The notes under the pieces are model-generated. The model did not search any database and was not told the DNA's origin. It saw only the letters and a program-made list of their open reading frames with translations. Shown piece after piece: positions 45,832-55,103 of a stretch of DNA of 64,000 nt; position 1 is the first letter of the stretch, and each line of letters starts with the position of its first letter. Where the stretch lies: NCBI GenBank assembly GCA_963701015.1, contig OY969556.1, positions 1,240,001 through 1,304,000 on the forward strand. The letters run 5' to 3'. A program made the position numbers and the translations under genes. Source of the DNA: MFD09286-c1 sp963701015. GTDB taxonomy: Bacteria > Bacteroidota > Bacteroidia > Bacteroidales > DTGW01.

Positions 45832-46365
45832 TTAGTTTTTATAGCCAATTTTAGGCCTGTTAAGTTTTTCTAATTCTTGCTTCTTTAATTTTTCAAATTG
45901 TTTTATATATTCAAAAAGCAATATAATTTTATCATCGTGCTCAGATAGCTTTGATTCAAGTTGTTCAAATTTCACTAACAATTCACTGTTTGTTGCTAAA
46001 ATATTTCGAATTTTTGAATAAACACGTATAATTTGGATACTTACTTTAATTGCAATTTCACAGTTTAGGATGCTGGATAACATTAAAACACCATGTTCTG
46101 TGAAAGCGTAAGGTAATTTTCGACGGCCTCCCCAACTTGATGTCGCAATTTGCGGCTTCAAGTTTTCAAATTCCAGTTCATTTAATTGAAACATAAAATC
46201 TTTTGGGAATCTCAAGATATTTCTCTTAACTTGTTCGTTCAGCCGTTTTGTTTCAACTCCGTAAAGTTCAGCAAGTTCGTGATCCAACATTACTTTCTCC
46301 CTACGTATAATATATATTTTATTGATTATATACTGGTCAGATAATGATATATCTAATTTATCCAT
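45832..46365 (-). CDS. ORF6N domain-containing protein
   Basis: A 177-residue protein. The N-terminal ORF6N domain is seen in IINKIYIIRREKVMLDHELA near 13-32, VETKRLNEQVKRNILRFP near 37-54, and YAFTEHGVLMLSSIL near 86-100. A coiled-coil tail (about 125-165) follows. ORF6N domains are DNA-binding modules of phage antirepressor-like proteins and are found alone in many Bacteroidota genomes. It sits between the ACT and paaK genes, in the same direction. It may be a captured insert and not a pathway member. Confidence 0.85.
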   Translation of the reverse strand: MDKLDISLSDQYIINKIYIIRREKVMLDHELAELYGVETKRLNEQVKRNILRFPKDFMFQLNELEFENLKPQIATSSWGGRRKLPYAFTEHGVLMLSSILNCEIAIKVSIQIIRVYSKIRNILATNSELLVKFEQLESKLSEHDDKIILLFEYIKQFEKLKKQELEKLNRPKIGYKN

Positions 46366-46400
46366 TATTTAATTTCAATTTTTCGAATATAAAGCAAATA

Positions 46401-46823
46401 TTATTTAAATATTTTTTCAATAGTCACTAATTGAAATCTGTTTTTTTCAACAAGTTTCAGTGATTTTTCCTGATTATCTGTTCGTAAAACCATTATGCCT
46501 TTTTCGTTATAAGCAAAAGCGTACATATATTCAATACTAATGGATTCAGCAGAGAAACATTTTAACACATGTGCAAATGATCCAGCTTCTACAGGTGTTT
46601 CAATGCCAATAACATCTGTTTGGTTTACACTAAAATTTCTCTCTTTTAGTAAATGCAGTGCTTCATCGGGCTTTGAAACTATTAATCGCAAAATTCCATA
46701 TTCCGATGTATCGGCAATACTAAGTGCTAATATGCAAATTTTTTCATGACCTAAAGTTTCTAAAACTTCGGTCAATCGTCCCGATTTATTTTCGAGAAAA
46801 ATGGAGAGTTGTTTTATTGACAT
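46401..46823 (-). CDS. Tandem ACT-domain amino-acid-binding protein
   Basis: The 140-residue protein contains two ACT-like units (about 4-65 and 72-138): IKQLSIFLENKSGRLTEVLE is the first and VEAGSFAHVLKCFSAESISI starts the second. ACT domains bind amino acids to control enzymes or transcription. Proteins of this form lie next to paaK in many Bacteroidia, probably as sensors of aromatic amino acids or their products. No enzyme domain is attached. It is followed by ORF6N and paaK. Confidence 0.8.
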   Translation of the reverse strand: MSIKQLSIFLENKSGRLTEVLETLGHEKICILALSIADTSEYGILRLIVSKPDEALHLLKERNFSVNQTDVIGIETPVEAGSFAHVLKCFSAESISIEYMYAFAYNEKGIMVLRTDNQEKSLKLVEKNRFQLVTIEKIFK

Positions 46824-47032
46824 GATTCTATTTTTTTAGGTAGAATGAGAAATAAATAATGGAAAACTGAATTATCAAGATAAAAATTGGAGATTAATAT
46901 GGAAGTTTTAAAGGTATATTACTCTCATTTCTTTCAATGATAAACATTTCTAGACTTCTATTATCATCATTTTTATACTTACCTTATAATACAAAAGTAT
47001 AAATTCTGAGATGAAATACAAGAGTTGAATAG

Positions 47033-49102
47033 TTAAGGTTTTTGATGTTTTTCGATTCTAATGCGTGCATCTACAACTGAGATAGATGTTTGTGTTGCAA
47101 TTAAAGGGTTTAAATCAATTTCAATTATTTCAACTGCAAATCTTAATACAGAAGATAAACGGACAATAATATCCGCAAATATATTTTCGGATATTCCACT
47201 TTTGCCTCTTGTCCCTTTTATTATTTTATAACTTTTTAAAGAACGGATCATTGAATAGGCTTCGTTGTATGAAAGTGGTGCCAGGCCAGATGAAACATCA
47301 TTTAATACTTCAACAAATATTCCGCCTAAGCCACATAATATAATATGTCCAAATCCAGGTTCATATTTTGCACCTATATATAATTCATTACCTTTTAACA
47401 TTGGTTGCAATATAACCGCAGTAGCTCCATCAATTTTCATCATTCTTTCAAATTCAGCAAATAAATGGCTATCACTTCTAATATTTAATGTTACTCCACC
47501 TACATCGCTTTTATGAATTGGACCTACAACTTTCATAACTAATGGAAATCCAATTCGCCAGGCAATTTCAATTAAATTTTCACGGTTATTAGTTTCAACT
47601 GTTTGAATGAAAGGTATTCCGGCTAATTCACAAAACTTTGATATCTGATTTACGGATATAAAACCATTTTCAGAGTTTTCAATAAAGGATCGAATTTTCT
47701 GAACTTCTTTATCATTAAGCAAAACTATTTCATCGGCAGGTTGCGGAGTAGAATGTATTTTAGCAATTGCCTGACCTAATTGAACTTCATCCGGGAAAAA
47801 AATATGTCCTTTAGATAAAAAACATTCCACTTCCTTTTGTGCTGAATAAACTGAAGGCAAAATTGCAAATATTGGCTTTTTGCAAGTTGTCATTTTTTCA
47901 TGCAATACCTCATAGGCATTAAATACTTTTGATAAGCCTGTGCTGCCAAAAATTACAATCATTGCATCAATAAAATCAAATTTTTTATCGCAAGTTTCAA
48001 TAACCTCTCCTAAATTTTCGGGAGTTCCGGTTGCCAAAAAATCAATTGGGTTTTTAACAGATGAACCATAAGGTAGTTTTTTGAGTAATTCATCGGCTTC
48101 ATGGCCTTCAATTTTTGGAATTTCCAATCCCCCGGTTGAAAGGGCATCGGTAAGCATCACAGCAGGCCCTCCTGCATGTGTAATAATTGCGATTCTTTTG
48201 CCTTTTAATTCCTTGTGCATAAATACCGATGCAACAGTTGTAAGTTCTTCTCTTCCAAAACATCTTACTATCCCAGCTTTTCGGAATAAAGCTTCAACAG
48301 CCAAATCGGCATTTGCTATTGCACCGGTGTGTGATAAAGCTGCCCGGTTCCCAGCTTCACTTCCGCCGGCTTTAATGGCTGCAATTTTACAACCTTTACG
48401 AATAAGCGAAGATGCATGTTTTAATAACTTATCAGGGTTTTGAATACTTTCGAGATAAAGTAATTTAACTTTTGAAGAATTTTCAGGATCAAATGTTTCG
48501 TCGAAATGCTCCAATATATCTTCTGCTGATGTTTGGGCAGCATTTCCTACAGAATAAACACTCGAAAATTTTAGACCTTTGCTTAACGCCGATTCAATAA
48601 TAAACACAGCAGTTGCCCCTGAACTAGAAATTAAATCACAGCCCAAGTTATCTAATTCAGGAATTGGAGCCGTAAATATTCCACTATAATTTGTATTGAT
48701 AACGCCAATACAATTTGGTCCTATTATGGTTCCACTAACAGAATTTACTATTTTCTTAATTTTATTTTCGAGGGCAGCACCAGTTTTGCCTTCTTCACTA
48801 AAGCCTGCTGAAATTATTATAAAACCTCGGGTATTTTTTTCTTTGACTAAATATTCGATTACATCAAGACATTGATTTGCAGGAATTGCTATAATTGCCA
48901 GGTCGGTCGGTGGTAATAAACTTACATCGCGAAAACACTTAATTCCCTGGACTTCATCATCTTTTGGATTTACAGCAAATAATTTTCCTTTGAAATTGCT
49001 ATTTTTTAGATTGAATAAAAGCTTACCACCGGGTTTATGAATATTATTTGAACCACCGATAACTGCTATAGCAGAAGGGTTTACCAACTTTTGGTGGAGC
49101 AT
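47033..49102 (-). CDS. ADP-forming acetate--CoA ligase (fused alpha-beta)
   Basis: The 689-residue protein converts an acyl-CoA, ADP and phosphate to the acid, CoA and ATP, saving energy in fermentation. The CoA-binding domain opens with SAIAVIGGSNNIHKPGGK near 9-26, the ligase domain shows IGPNCIGVINTNYSG near 141 and the phospho-histidine context NRAALSHTGAIA near 249-260. The C-terminal ATP-grasp domain (about 475-689) has GFPLVMKVVGPIHKSDVGGV near 520-539. Alpha and beta subunits, separate in many archaea, are fused here. It heads the set after a SiaB-like gene with a 9-base gap. Confidence 0.92.
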   Translation of the reverse strand: MLHQKLVNPSAIAVIGGSNNIHKPGGKLLFNLKNSNFKGKLFAVNPKDDEVQGIKCFRDVSLLPPTDLAIIAIPANQCLDVIEYLVKEKNTRGFIIISAGFSEEGKTGAALENKIKKIVNSVSGTIIGPNCIGVINTNYSGIFTAPIPELDNLGCDLISSSGATAVFIIESALSKGLKFSSVYSVGNAAQTSAEDILEHFDETFDPENSSKVKLLYLESIQNPDKLLKHASSLIRKGCKIAAIKAGGSEAGNRAALSHTGAIANADLAVEALFRKAGIVRCFGREELTTVASVFMHKELKGKRIAIITHAGGPAVMLTDALSTGGLEIPKIEGHEADELLKKLPYGSSVKNPIDFLATGTPENLGEVIETCDKKFDFIDAMIVIFGSTGLSKVFNAYEVLHEKMTTCKKPIFAILPSVYSAQKEVECFLSKGHIFFPDEVQLGQAIAKIHSTPQPADEIVLLNDKEVQKIRSFIENSENGFISVNQISKFCELAGIPFIQTVETNNRENLIEIAWRIGFPLVMKVVGPIHKSDVGGVTLNIRSDSHLFAEFERMMKIDGATAVILQPMLKGNELYIGAKYEPGFGHIILCGLGGIFVEVLNDVSSGLAPLSYNEAYSMIRSLKSYKIIKGTRGKSGISENIFADIIVRLSSVLRFAVEIIEIDLNPLIATQTSISVVDARIRIEKHQKP

Positions 49103-49111
49103 ATAATGAAA

Positions 49112-50212
49112 TTAAATTTTTACACCCAGGGCATAAAATGACAAGTTATCGTCAACAGGAATAAATGAAAAATCCAAACCGCCTTCGCTATCACGTGCAA
49201 TATCAACCAAACCTAGTCCGGGCCATTCTCCGGAAGTTGTAGTACCCATATGCAGGTTCATTTTATATAATTCAACCAGTTCGTTTTTGGTCATTCCATT
49301 TAAATTTCCAATATATTCTTTTAAAGATTGAACTTTCGAATTTTGAATATAATTTCCGGTATAAACCAAAAACTTTCCGTCCTTTTTCCCAATCATAAAA
49401 ATGCCTTCACGGATATTATCTTTTTCATAGGCATGTTTACTTACATTTTGTAAAATTTCAACCAAAGCATGGAATATCTTTTTCTTTGATGCGTTTTTTT
49501 CAACCTGGTTGTTTAAATTGTCTTCGATCATTCGTAAAATTGGGACAATTGTATGTTGCGAGAAATCGCCTTTATGAATGATAAAAATATTATCAATCGT
49601 CATTGTATGATGGAAATCTTTGGCAACATTTACATTAATTGATTCATTGCTTTCAATTTCATCTGGATTCTGGAGTTTTATTTGTAAGTAGAAGAAAGAT
49701 ACTTCGTTATCAACAGTTTCAAAATCAAATTCAAGTTTCTGACCCGACCTTCTTGCCATTTCAATCAGCCCTAAACCTGCACCTCCGCGTTTTGAGAATT
49801 CACTGCTTTCTAAATTGTTTAAATATAGTCTTTTTAATTCCTCAGGATTAAGTTGGTTGATTTGTTCAAGTTTTGATTTTAAACTTTCTACGTCGCGGTT
49901 GTCTATTAAATTAGCAGATGAAATATAATATGATTTTCCAATATTCCGGGTAATGAAAATACCCGATGATTCTACAGTAAATTTTTTAAATGAAATATTT
50001 TCACCATGTCTGATTACATTCTGAAAACATTCGGCAAGTAAAAATGAAACTTTATTACCTATCTTAATTTGTTGTTGTTTTCCTGAAATATTTGATTCGC
50101 TAATATCAATTATACGTTCAGTAATTTCATCATTAAAACTTCCCTGATATATAAAACTCAGGTTATCATTATGCAGATTTTGAAATAAATCATATACTGT
50201 ATCAATGTTCAT
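49112..50212 (-). CDS. Tandem SiaB-like (DUF6272) kinase-family protein
   Basis: The 366-residue protein looks like two fused copies of a SiaB-type ATPase-fold domain (about 1-180 and 200-366). Matching segments are FLLAECFQNVIRHGE and ALVEILQNVSKHAYE, RGGAGLGLIEMARRSGQ and EWPGLGLVDIARDSEG, and FDFETVDNEVSFFYLQIK and FSFIPVDDNLSFYALGVK. In Pseudomonas, SiaB-type proteins are kinases of a partner-switch module with SiaA/SiaC; whether this one phosphorylates anything is unknown. It is 9 bases upstream of the acyl-CoA synthetase gene in the same direction. Signal peptide and membrane helices are absent. Confidence 0.75.
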   Translation of the reverse strand: MNIDTVYDLFQNLHNDNLSFIYQGSFNDEITERIIDISESNISGKQQQIKIGNKVSFLLAECFQNVIRHGENISFKKFTVESSGIFITRNIGKSYYISSANLIDNRDVESLKSKLEQINQLNPEELKRLYLNNLESSEFSKRGGAGLGLIEMARRSGQKLEFDFETVDNEVSFFYLQIKLQNPDEIESNESINVNVAKDFHHTMTIDNIFIIHKGDFSQHTIVPILRMIEDNLNNQVEKNASKKKIFHALVEILQNVSKHAYEKDNIREGIFMIGKKDGKFLVYTGNYIQNSKVQSLKEYIGNLNGMTKNELVELYKMNLHMGTTTSGEWPGLGLVDIARDSEGGLDFSFIPVDDNLSFYALGVKI

Positions 50213-50304
50213 TCGAAAATTAGATTTGAATGATATTTTTTGGGCTGCTAAATATAGGAATATTTTTTAATTTTTTACACTTGCTAAAATTATTGATTAA
50301 TAGA

Positions 50305-50312
50305 TAAATTTG
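50305..50312 (+). promoter_or_regulatory. -7 promoter box of mltG
   Basis: TAAATTTG fits TAnnTTTG; a TTG at 50281-50283 stands 21 bases upstream as a -33 box. The ATG at 50338 is 25 bases downstream. Confidence 0.6.
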
Positions 50313-50337
50313 TCACCCTAAATCTAAAATTTTCCAA

Positions 50338-51393
50338 ATGGACAAGCCAAAGGATTCAACGTTGACAAAAAAAATACTTCTAATACTGGCTATTGCTGTA
50401 GTTTTAATTATTGCAATTACTATTTTTAATTTATTCCGAAAAATATATGTACCTAATGTAATTGTTGAAAACAAAGTAGATAGTTATTTGTACATTCCAA
50501 CGGGTTCATCAATTGAAGATGTTTGCCAGATTTTATATCAAAAAAATTTTATTATTAACAAAAATTCATTTGAGTGGCTGGCTGAAAGGAAGAGATACTC
50601 ATTAAATATTAAGCCTGGACGATATAAACTTAAAAATAACATGAGCAATAATGAGCTCATCAATTTGCTTAGGAGTGGCAAGCAGGAACCTGTAAAACTT
50701 TCATTAAATAATATACGAACAATTGAACAATTGGCAGGAATAGTAGGACACCATTTAGAAGCAGATTCGTTGGCAATTATTCACATTTTAAAAAATAATG
50801 ATGTTTTAGAAAAATATGGATTTAATGAAAACACTATTATTGCTGTATTTTTACCAAATACTTATGATTTTTACTGGAATACAAGCGCGAATGAATTTCT
50901 AATACATATGTTTAAAGAATATTCAAAATTTTGGAATTCATCAAGACAAGCAAAAGCAAAAGAAATTGGAATGTCGAAAATTCAGATAAGCATAATTGCT
51001 TCAATTGTAAATGAAGAATCGAACAAAACAAGCGAATATTCTGCATTAGCCGGAGTATATATTAATCGTTTAAGGCATGAAATGCCTTTGCAAGCCGATC
51101 CTACAATTAAATTTGCAATGGGTGATTTTACAATAAAAAGAATTTTACGCAAATTCACCGAAATAAACTCTCCTTATAATACATACAAAAATTTGGGTTT
51201 ACCTCCTGGACCAATTTCAATGCCTACAATTAAAGCAATTGATGCCGTTTTAAACTATGATAAATCCAATTATTTATATTTTTGTGCAAAGCCTGATTTT
51301 TCTGGCTATCATGTATTTGCTAAAACTTTAATTCAACATAATAAAAATGCAGAAGCTTATCAAAAGGCTTTGGATCAAAGAAAAATTTATTAG
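50338..51393 (+). CDS. mltG: Endolytic murein transglycosylase MltG
   Basis: The 351-residue protein has one N-terminal membrane helix (about 11-31, ILLILAIAVVLIIAITIF), then the LysM-like and YceG regions. Family motifs are LFLPNT-like VFLPNTYDFYW near 180, ISIIASIVNEESNK near 220 with the catalytic glutamate, MPLQADPTIKFAMGD near 250-264 and NTYKNLGLPPGPISMP near 283. It cleaves nascent glycan strands at the inner membrane and is thought to end elongation. Length fits the family. Confidence 0.93.
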   Translation: MDKPKDSTLTKKILLILAIAVVLIIAITIFNLFRKIYVPNVIVENKVDSYLYIPTGSSIEDVCQILYQKNFIINKNSFEWLAERKRYSLNIKPGRYKLKNNMSNNELINLLRSGKQEPVKLSLNNIRTIEQLAGIVGHHLEADSLAIIHILKNNDVLEKYGFNENTIIAVFLPNTYDFYWNTSANEFLIHMFKEYSKFWNSSRQAKAKEIGMSKIQISIIASIVNEESNKTSEYSALAGVYINRLRHEMPLQADPTIKFAMGDFTIKRILRKFTEINSPYNTYKNLGLPPGPISMPTIKAIDAVLNYDKSNYLYFCAKPDFSGYHVFAKTLIQHNKNAEAYQKALDQRKIY

Positions 51394-51398
51394 AAAAA

Positions 51399-52703
51399 TT
51401 AAAATACTTCTCCGAGGTTGAAATAAAATCCACGCGAACCTTCTTTGCCAAAACCATAATCAATTGCAACATTGGTATTCGATTTTTTATTTGCTTTAAT
51501 CCTAATGCCAAAACCTCCGCCCGGAATTAAAGAGTTAAATTTATTGGAAAATTTGTCGGAAACCGATTCTATATCACCAAAAATAACTGTTCCCAATAAT
51601 CCATTTTTAGTAAGTGAAATCCGATATTCACTTTCAAAGTCAACCAGATTTTTACCTCTGAACCTTCCTTGTGCGTAACCACGTCCTGTATTTGAATAAT
51701 CGTCCCATCCTGTGCTTGGTAAATCTAAGTAAGGAGGTTTGCCCGATAAAGTCAAAGCATTATAGCTCCATAAACAAAGAATATTTCGTGAATCTTCCGG
51801 AAATTTAACATACTTTCTTAAATCAATTAATATCGATTGCCACGGTGAATCACTTCCTAAAATTTTTAAATTATCACGATATCTTATATTTCCATAATAT
51901 CCATTCTGCGGATTTACCGAATTTGATCTGTTGTCATATTGTAAATTCAATGAAATACCTGATGATATTGAAGTTGGATTATAGCCATACCAATCAAAAT
52001 CGCTTTTGGTTTGATTTACATTTAAATACTCTCGTATGTTCCAGTGATAATCGAGCATATAACCACCGCCAATGAAAAAATTATCGCTAATTTCTCGTAA
52101 TACAACCTGGTATAAACATAAATAATTGTAATTTATCTGGAAAGCATCGGATGGCAATGTATTAACACCTAAACCAAATGTATAGGTCGGGAAATTATAA
52201 AACCGCCAATTACTATTGAAATTAATTTTTTCCTTTATAAAGAAAATATTAAAATTATGGATCATCCAAAACTGGTTTTGTTCGGAATAATTATAACTTG
52301 AAAGTATTGTTGAAAGCCTTGTTTTTGAGCTATCAGTATAAAATGAAATTCCAGTTGCTATTACGCCTGTAAGTCCGGAACTAATTGAATATCCGCCGCC
52401 TGGAATAAATGAAAAAAATCGACCGTTCCCAATTTGAACTTTTTTCTTCTTTTTAATTTTTGGTTCAGGTTGATTAATTTCAAAATTAATTACATCAATT
52501 ATATCAAGTTGCCCATTAATATCAGGCAATAAAACTCTTTTTGTTTTAAATATTTTATGCGGAAAAGTATCAGGAACATCCTTTATTTGTGCTTGAATAT
52601 TTGAATTTAAAAGGAATAAATTACAAATTATGAATATATATAGAACCAAACTTGAGTGGCATTTTAAAATATAAGTATTGTTCAAGTTCGGCCTTTCTGT
52701 CAT
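51399..52703 (-). CDS. Omp85/BamA C-terminal barrel family outer-membrane protein
   Basis: A 434-residue protein with a signal peptide (hydrophobic stretch about 19-34, ending near AQIKDVPD) and a barrel region that resembles the bacterial surface-antigen (Omp85) domain. Segments such as GISLNLQYDNRSNSVNPQNG and YGNIRYRD near 255-275, and LLGTVIFGDIESVSDKFSN near 366 followed by IPGGGFGIRIKANKKSNTNV are typical, ending in GSRGFYFNLGEVF. POTRA domains are absent, so it is not BamA itself. A role in the surface envelope is likely; ligand unknown. Confidence 0.8.
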   Translation of the reverse strand: MTERPNLNNTYILKCHSSLVLYIFIICNLFLLNSNIQAQIKDVPDTFPHKIFKTKRVLLPDINGQLDIIDVINFEINQPEPKIKKKKKVQIGNGRFFSFIPGGGYSISSGLTGVIATGISFYTDSSKTRLSTILSSYNYSEQNQFWMIHNFNIFFIKEKINFNSNWRFYNFPTYTFGLGVNTLPSDAFQINYNYLCLYQVVLREISDNFFIGGGYMLDYHWNIREYLNVNQTKSDFDWYGYNPTSISSGISLNLQYDNRSNSVNPQNGYYGNIRYRDNLKILGSDSPWQSILIDLRKYVKFPEDSRNILCLWSYNALTLSGKPPYLDLPSTGWDDYSNTGRGYAQGRFRGKNLVDFESEYRISLTKNGLLGTVIFGDIESVSDKFSNKFNSLIPGGGFGIRIKANKKSNTNVAIDYGFGKEGSRGFYFNLGEVF

Positions 52704-52845
52704 TTTCAGATTTTATACTGTTTTATATAACTTATTAGTAAGAATTATATTGACATTATTTTGAAAATAATATTGTGGTAAAACCTATATAAAAACGAAA
52801 TAAAATATAAAAGGCAGTCAATTCCTGGTTAATATAAAAGAAATT

Positions 52846-53862
52846 TTAAAAAATCGGAATTACTTCAAATTCCAAATCAATATCAAAATTACTTTTAACG
52901 CTATCCTTAATCTTATTCGCCAGGGCAAATATTTCATCGCCTTTTGCATTTCCATAATTTACAATAATTAGTGGCTGCAATGGATAAACGCCTACATTTC
53001 CTTCACGAAAGCCTTTCCAACCCAACTTTTCTATTAAAAACGCTGCCGGAATTTTAAAATTATTTTCTGATAACTTATACAAATGGACATCGTTAAATTT
53101 ATTTTTTATTTTTTCAGCTAAATTTTTTGAAATTATGGGGTTTTTGAAAAAACTGCCAGCATTTCCAATAATATTGTAATCGGGCAGTTTAGCGTATCGG
53201 ATATTTATTATAGCTTGTCTTAAATTTTGTTGTGTTAATCCACCTAATTTTGCAATTTCTTCATTTATTGTGCCATATTCCGTTTTAAAATCCGAGGTTT
53301 TAGAAAGTTTAAAATTTACATGGGTAACAATTATATTTTTCCATCCATCAGTTTTAAAGATGCTGAAACGATAATCGAATTTACACTCGTTATTTTTCAG
53401 TTTAAAATATACACCAGTTTGGGTATTAAAACCTTCAACACTTATTATATAATCTTTTGCTTCAACACCATAAGCACCAATATTCTGAATGGGACTTGCT
53501 CCAACAGTTCCGGGAATTAACGATAAATTTTCAATTCCATATAATTGTTTTTCAACTGTCCATGCTACAAAACTGTCCCAATTAACTCCGGCGCCACATC
53601 GAACAGTACAACTCAATTTTTCATCCTCAGTAATTTCAATTCCCTGAATATCAGGTTTAACTATAATCCCTTTGTAATCTGAAATAAAAAGCAAATTACT
53701 TCCACTTCCCAAAATTAGTTTTGGCAAATTTTTATAAGTCGAACTTGATATATAATCTTTTACATCATTTGAATTTGAAAGAGACACAAAGTAATCAGCA
53801 AAAACATTTAACCCAAAGGTGTTATATGCTTGAAGTGAAAATTTATCTTTAATCGAAAACAT
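52846..53862 (-). CDS. murB: UDP-N-acetylmuramate dehydrogenase MurB
   Basis: The 338-residue FAD enzyme reduces UDP-GlcNAc-enolpyruvate to UDP-MurNAc in the cytoplasm. It opens with FSLQAYNTFGLNVFADYF near 8-25, has LILGSGSNLLFISD near 50-63 for FAD, SLIPGTVGASPIQNIGAYGVE near 114 and NAGSFFKNPIIS near 238-249 with the catalytic serine, ending at AAFLIEKLGWKGFREGNVGV. It is the type I form with an extended C-terminal region. A -7 box lies just upstream. Confidence 0.95.
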   Translation of the reverse strand: MFSIKDKFSLQAYNTFGLNVFADYFVSLSNSNDVKDYISSSTYKNLPKLILGSGSNLLFISDYKGIIVKPDIQGIEITEDEKLSCTVRCGAGVNWDSFVAWTVEKQLYGIENLSLIPGTVGASPIQNIGAYGVEAKDYIISVEGFNTQTGVYFKLKNNECKFDYRFSIFKTDGWKNIIVTHVNFKLSKTSDFKTEYGTINEEIAKLGGLTQQNLRQAIINIRYAKLPDYNIIGNAGSFFKNPIISKNLAEKIKNKFNDVHLYKLSENNFKIPAAFLIEKLGWKGFREGNVGVYPLQPLIIVNYGNAKGDEIFALANKIKDSVKSNFDIDLEFEVIPIF

Positions 53863-53877
53863 AGCTATTTAAAAATA

Positions 53878-53885
53878 CAAAGATA
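53878..53885 (-). promoter_or_regulatory. -7 promoter box of murB
   Basis: Minus-strand TATCTTTG fits TAnnTTTG, 15 bases before the murB ATG. Confidence 0.6.
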
Positions 53886-53941
53886 CAATTGCAGTACATT
53901 ATAATAAAATATTGCAACATTTATTGCTATTTTCGCTGTTA

Positions 53942-55066
53942 ATGAGTTTGATGTTGAAAAAACGGATTATAATTTGTGTCACCAATGATTTGTCAGCTGA
54001 TCAGCGTGTTGACAGAGTTGCTCAAACGCTCACGGATGAAGGGCTTGATGTTTTGTTGGTTGGTAGGCAATTGACAGATAGTTTAAATCTTGTTCAGCGA
54101 AAATACCAAACACATAGAATGAAAGTTCCATTTAGAAAAGGTTTTAAGTTCTATGCTGCTTATAATATTTGGTTATTCTTTTTTCTGCTCTTTAAAAAAT
54201 GCGATTATATTTTGGCAAATGATTTGGATACATTGCCAGCAAGTTTTGTTGTAGCAAAACTAAAAAGAAAAGCTATTTTTTTTGATAGCCATGAATATTT
54301 CCCGGAGGTACCAGAATTGGTAAATAATAAATTTGTAAGAAATTTTTGGTTATTCATAGAAAAAATAATTATCCCCAATCTAAAGTATTGTTATACTGTT
54401 TGTAAATCTATTGCAGATATTTATTCAAATAAATATGGAGTACAATTTTCAGTAATTCGAAATTTACCTTTTAAAAAAGGAATAGTAATAAATAGTGAAG
54501 TAATTGATTCCAAGGATAAAAAAATTATTTTATACCAGGGCTGGCTGAATAAAGGTAGAGGATTGGAGCTTATGCTGGAAGCAATGAAATTGCTTGACAA
54601 TGTTGAATTTTTAATTGTTGGCGATGGAGATATTGCCGATAAATTATACAAAATTGTTGCAGAATCTGGTTTAACTAACAACGTAAAGTTTCTTGGAAAA
54701 ATACCATTTCAACAATTGCATCAATACACAATTAAAGCAACTATTGGAATTTCAATTGAAGAAAATTTAGGCTTAAATTATTATTATGCTTTGCCCAATA
54801 AATTATTCGACTATATTCAAGCCCAATTGCCTGTTTTAGTTTCTGATTTTCCTGAAATGGGTGCTATCGTTAAAAACTATAATATTGGTCTGACTTTGAA
54901 AGAAAGAAATGCTGTTTCGTTGGCAGAGCAACTTAAAATAATGCTTTATGATTCAGAACTTCAAAAAGTTTGGAAGGAAAATTTGAAAAAAGCATCTTAT
55001 GAATTATGTTGGGAAAATGAAAGGGATGTTTTAATAAATGTATTTAAAAAAGCCAAAGTTCTATAA
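53942..55066 (+). CDS. Glycosyltransferase, family 4 type
   Basis: The ATG at 53942 (MSLMLKKRIIICVTND) is preferred over the upstream frame start; the ATG at 53951 is an alternative. The 374-residue protein has the GT-B fold: an N-terminal Rossmann opening IIICVTNDLSADQRVDRVA, FFDSHEYFPEVPEL near 115, and a C-terminal nucleotide-sugar half with LYQGWLNKGRGLELMLEAMK and SIEENLGLNYYYALPNKLFD, where a conserved Glu should contact the donor. It transfers a sugar to an unknown acceptor. It stands divergent from murB. Confidence 0.87.
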   Translation: MSLMLKKRIIICVTNDLSADQRVDRVAQTLTDEGLDVLLVGRQLTDSLNLVQRKYQTHRMKVPFRKGFKFYAAYNIWLFFFLLFKKCDYILANDLDTLPASFVVAKLKRKAIFFDSHEYFPEVPELVNNKFVRNFWLFIEKIIIPNLKYCYTVCKSIADIYSNKYGVQFSVIRNLPFKKGIVINSEVIDSKDKKIILYQGWLNKGRGLELMLEAMKLLDNVEFLIVGDGDIADKLYKIVAESGLTNNVKFLGKIPFQQLHQYTIKATIGISIEENLGLNYYYALPNKLFDYIQAQLPVLVSDFPEMGAIVKNYNIGLTLKERNAVSLAEQLKIMLYDSELQKVWKENLKKASYELCWENERDVLINVFKKAKVL

Positions 55067-55103
55067 AACTATTTTTCACATTATTCATCAGCAAATCTAA
55101 ATA

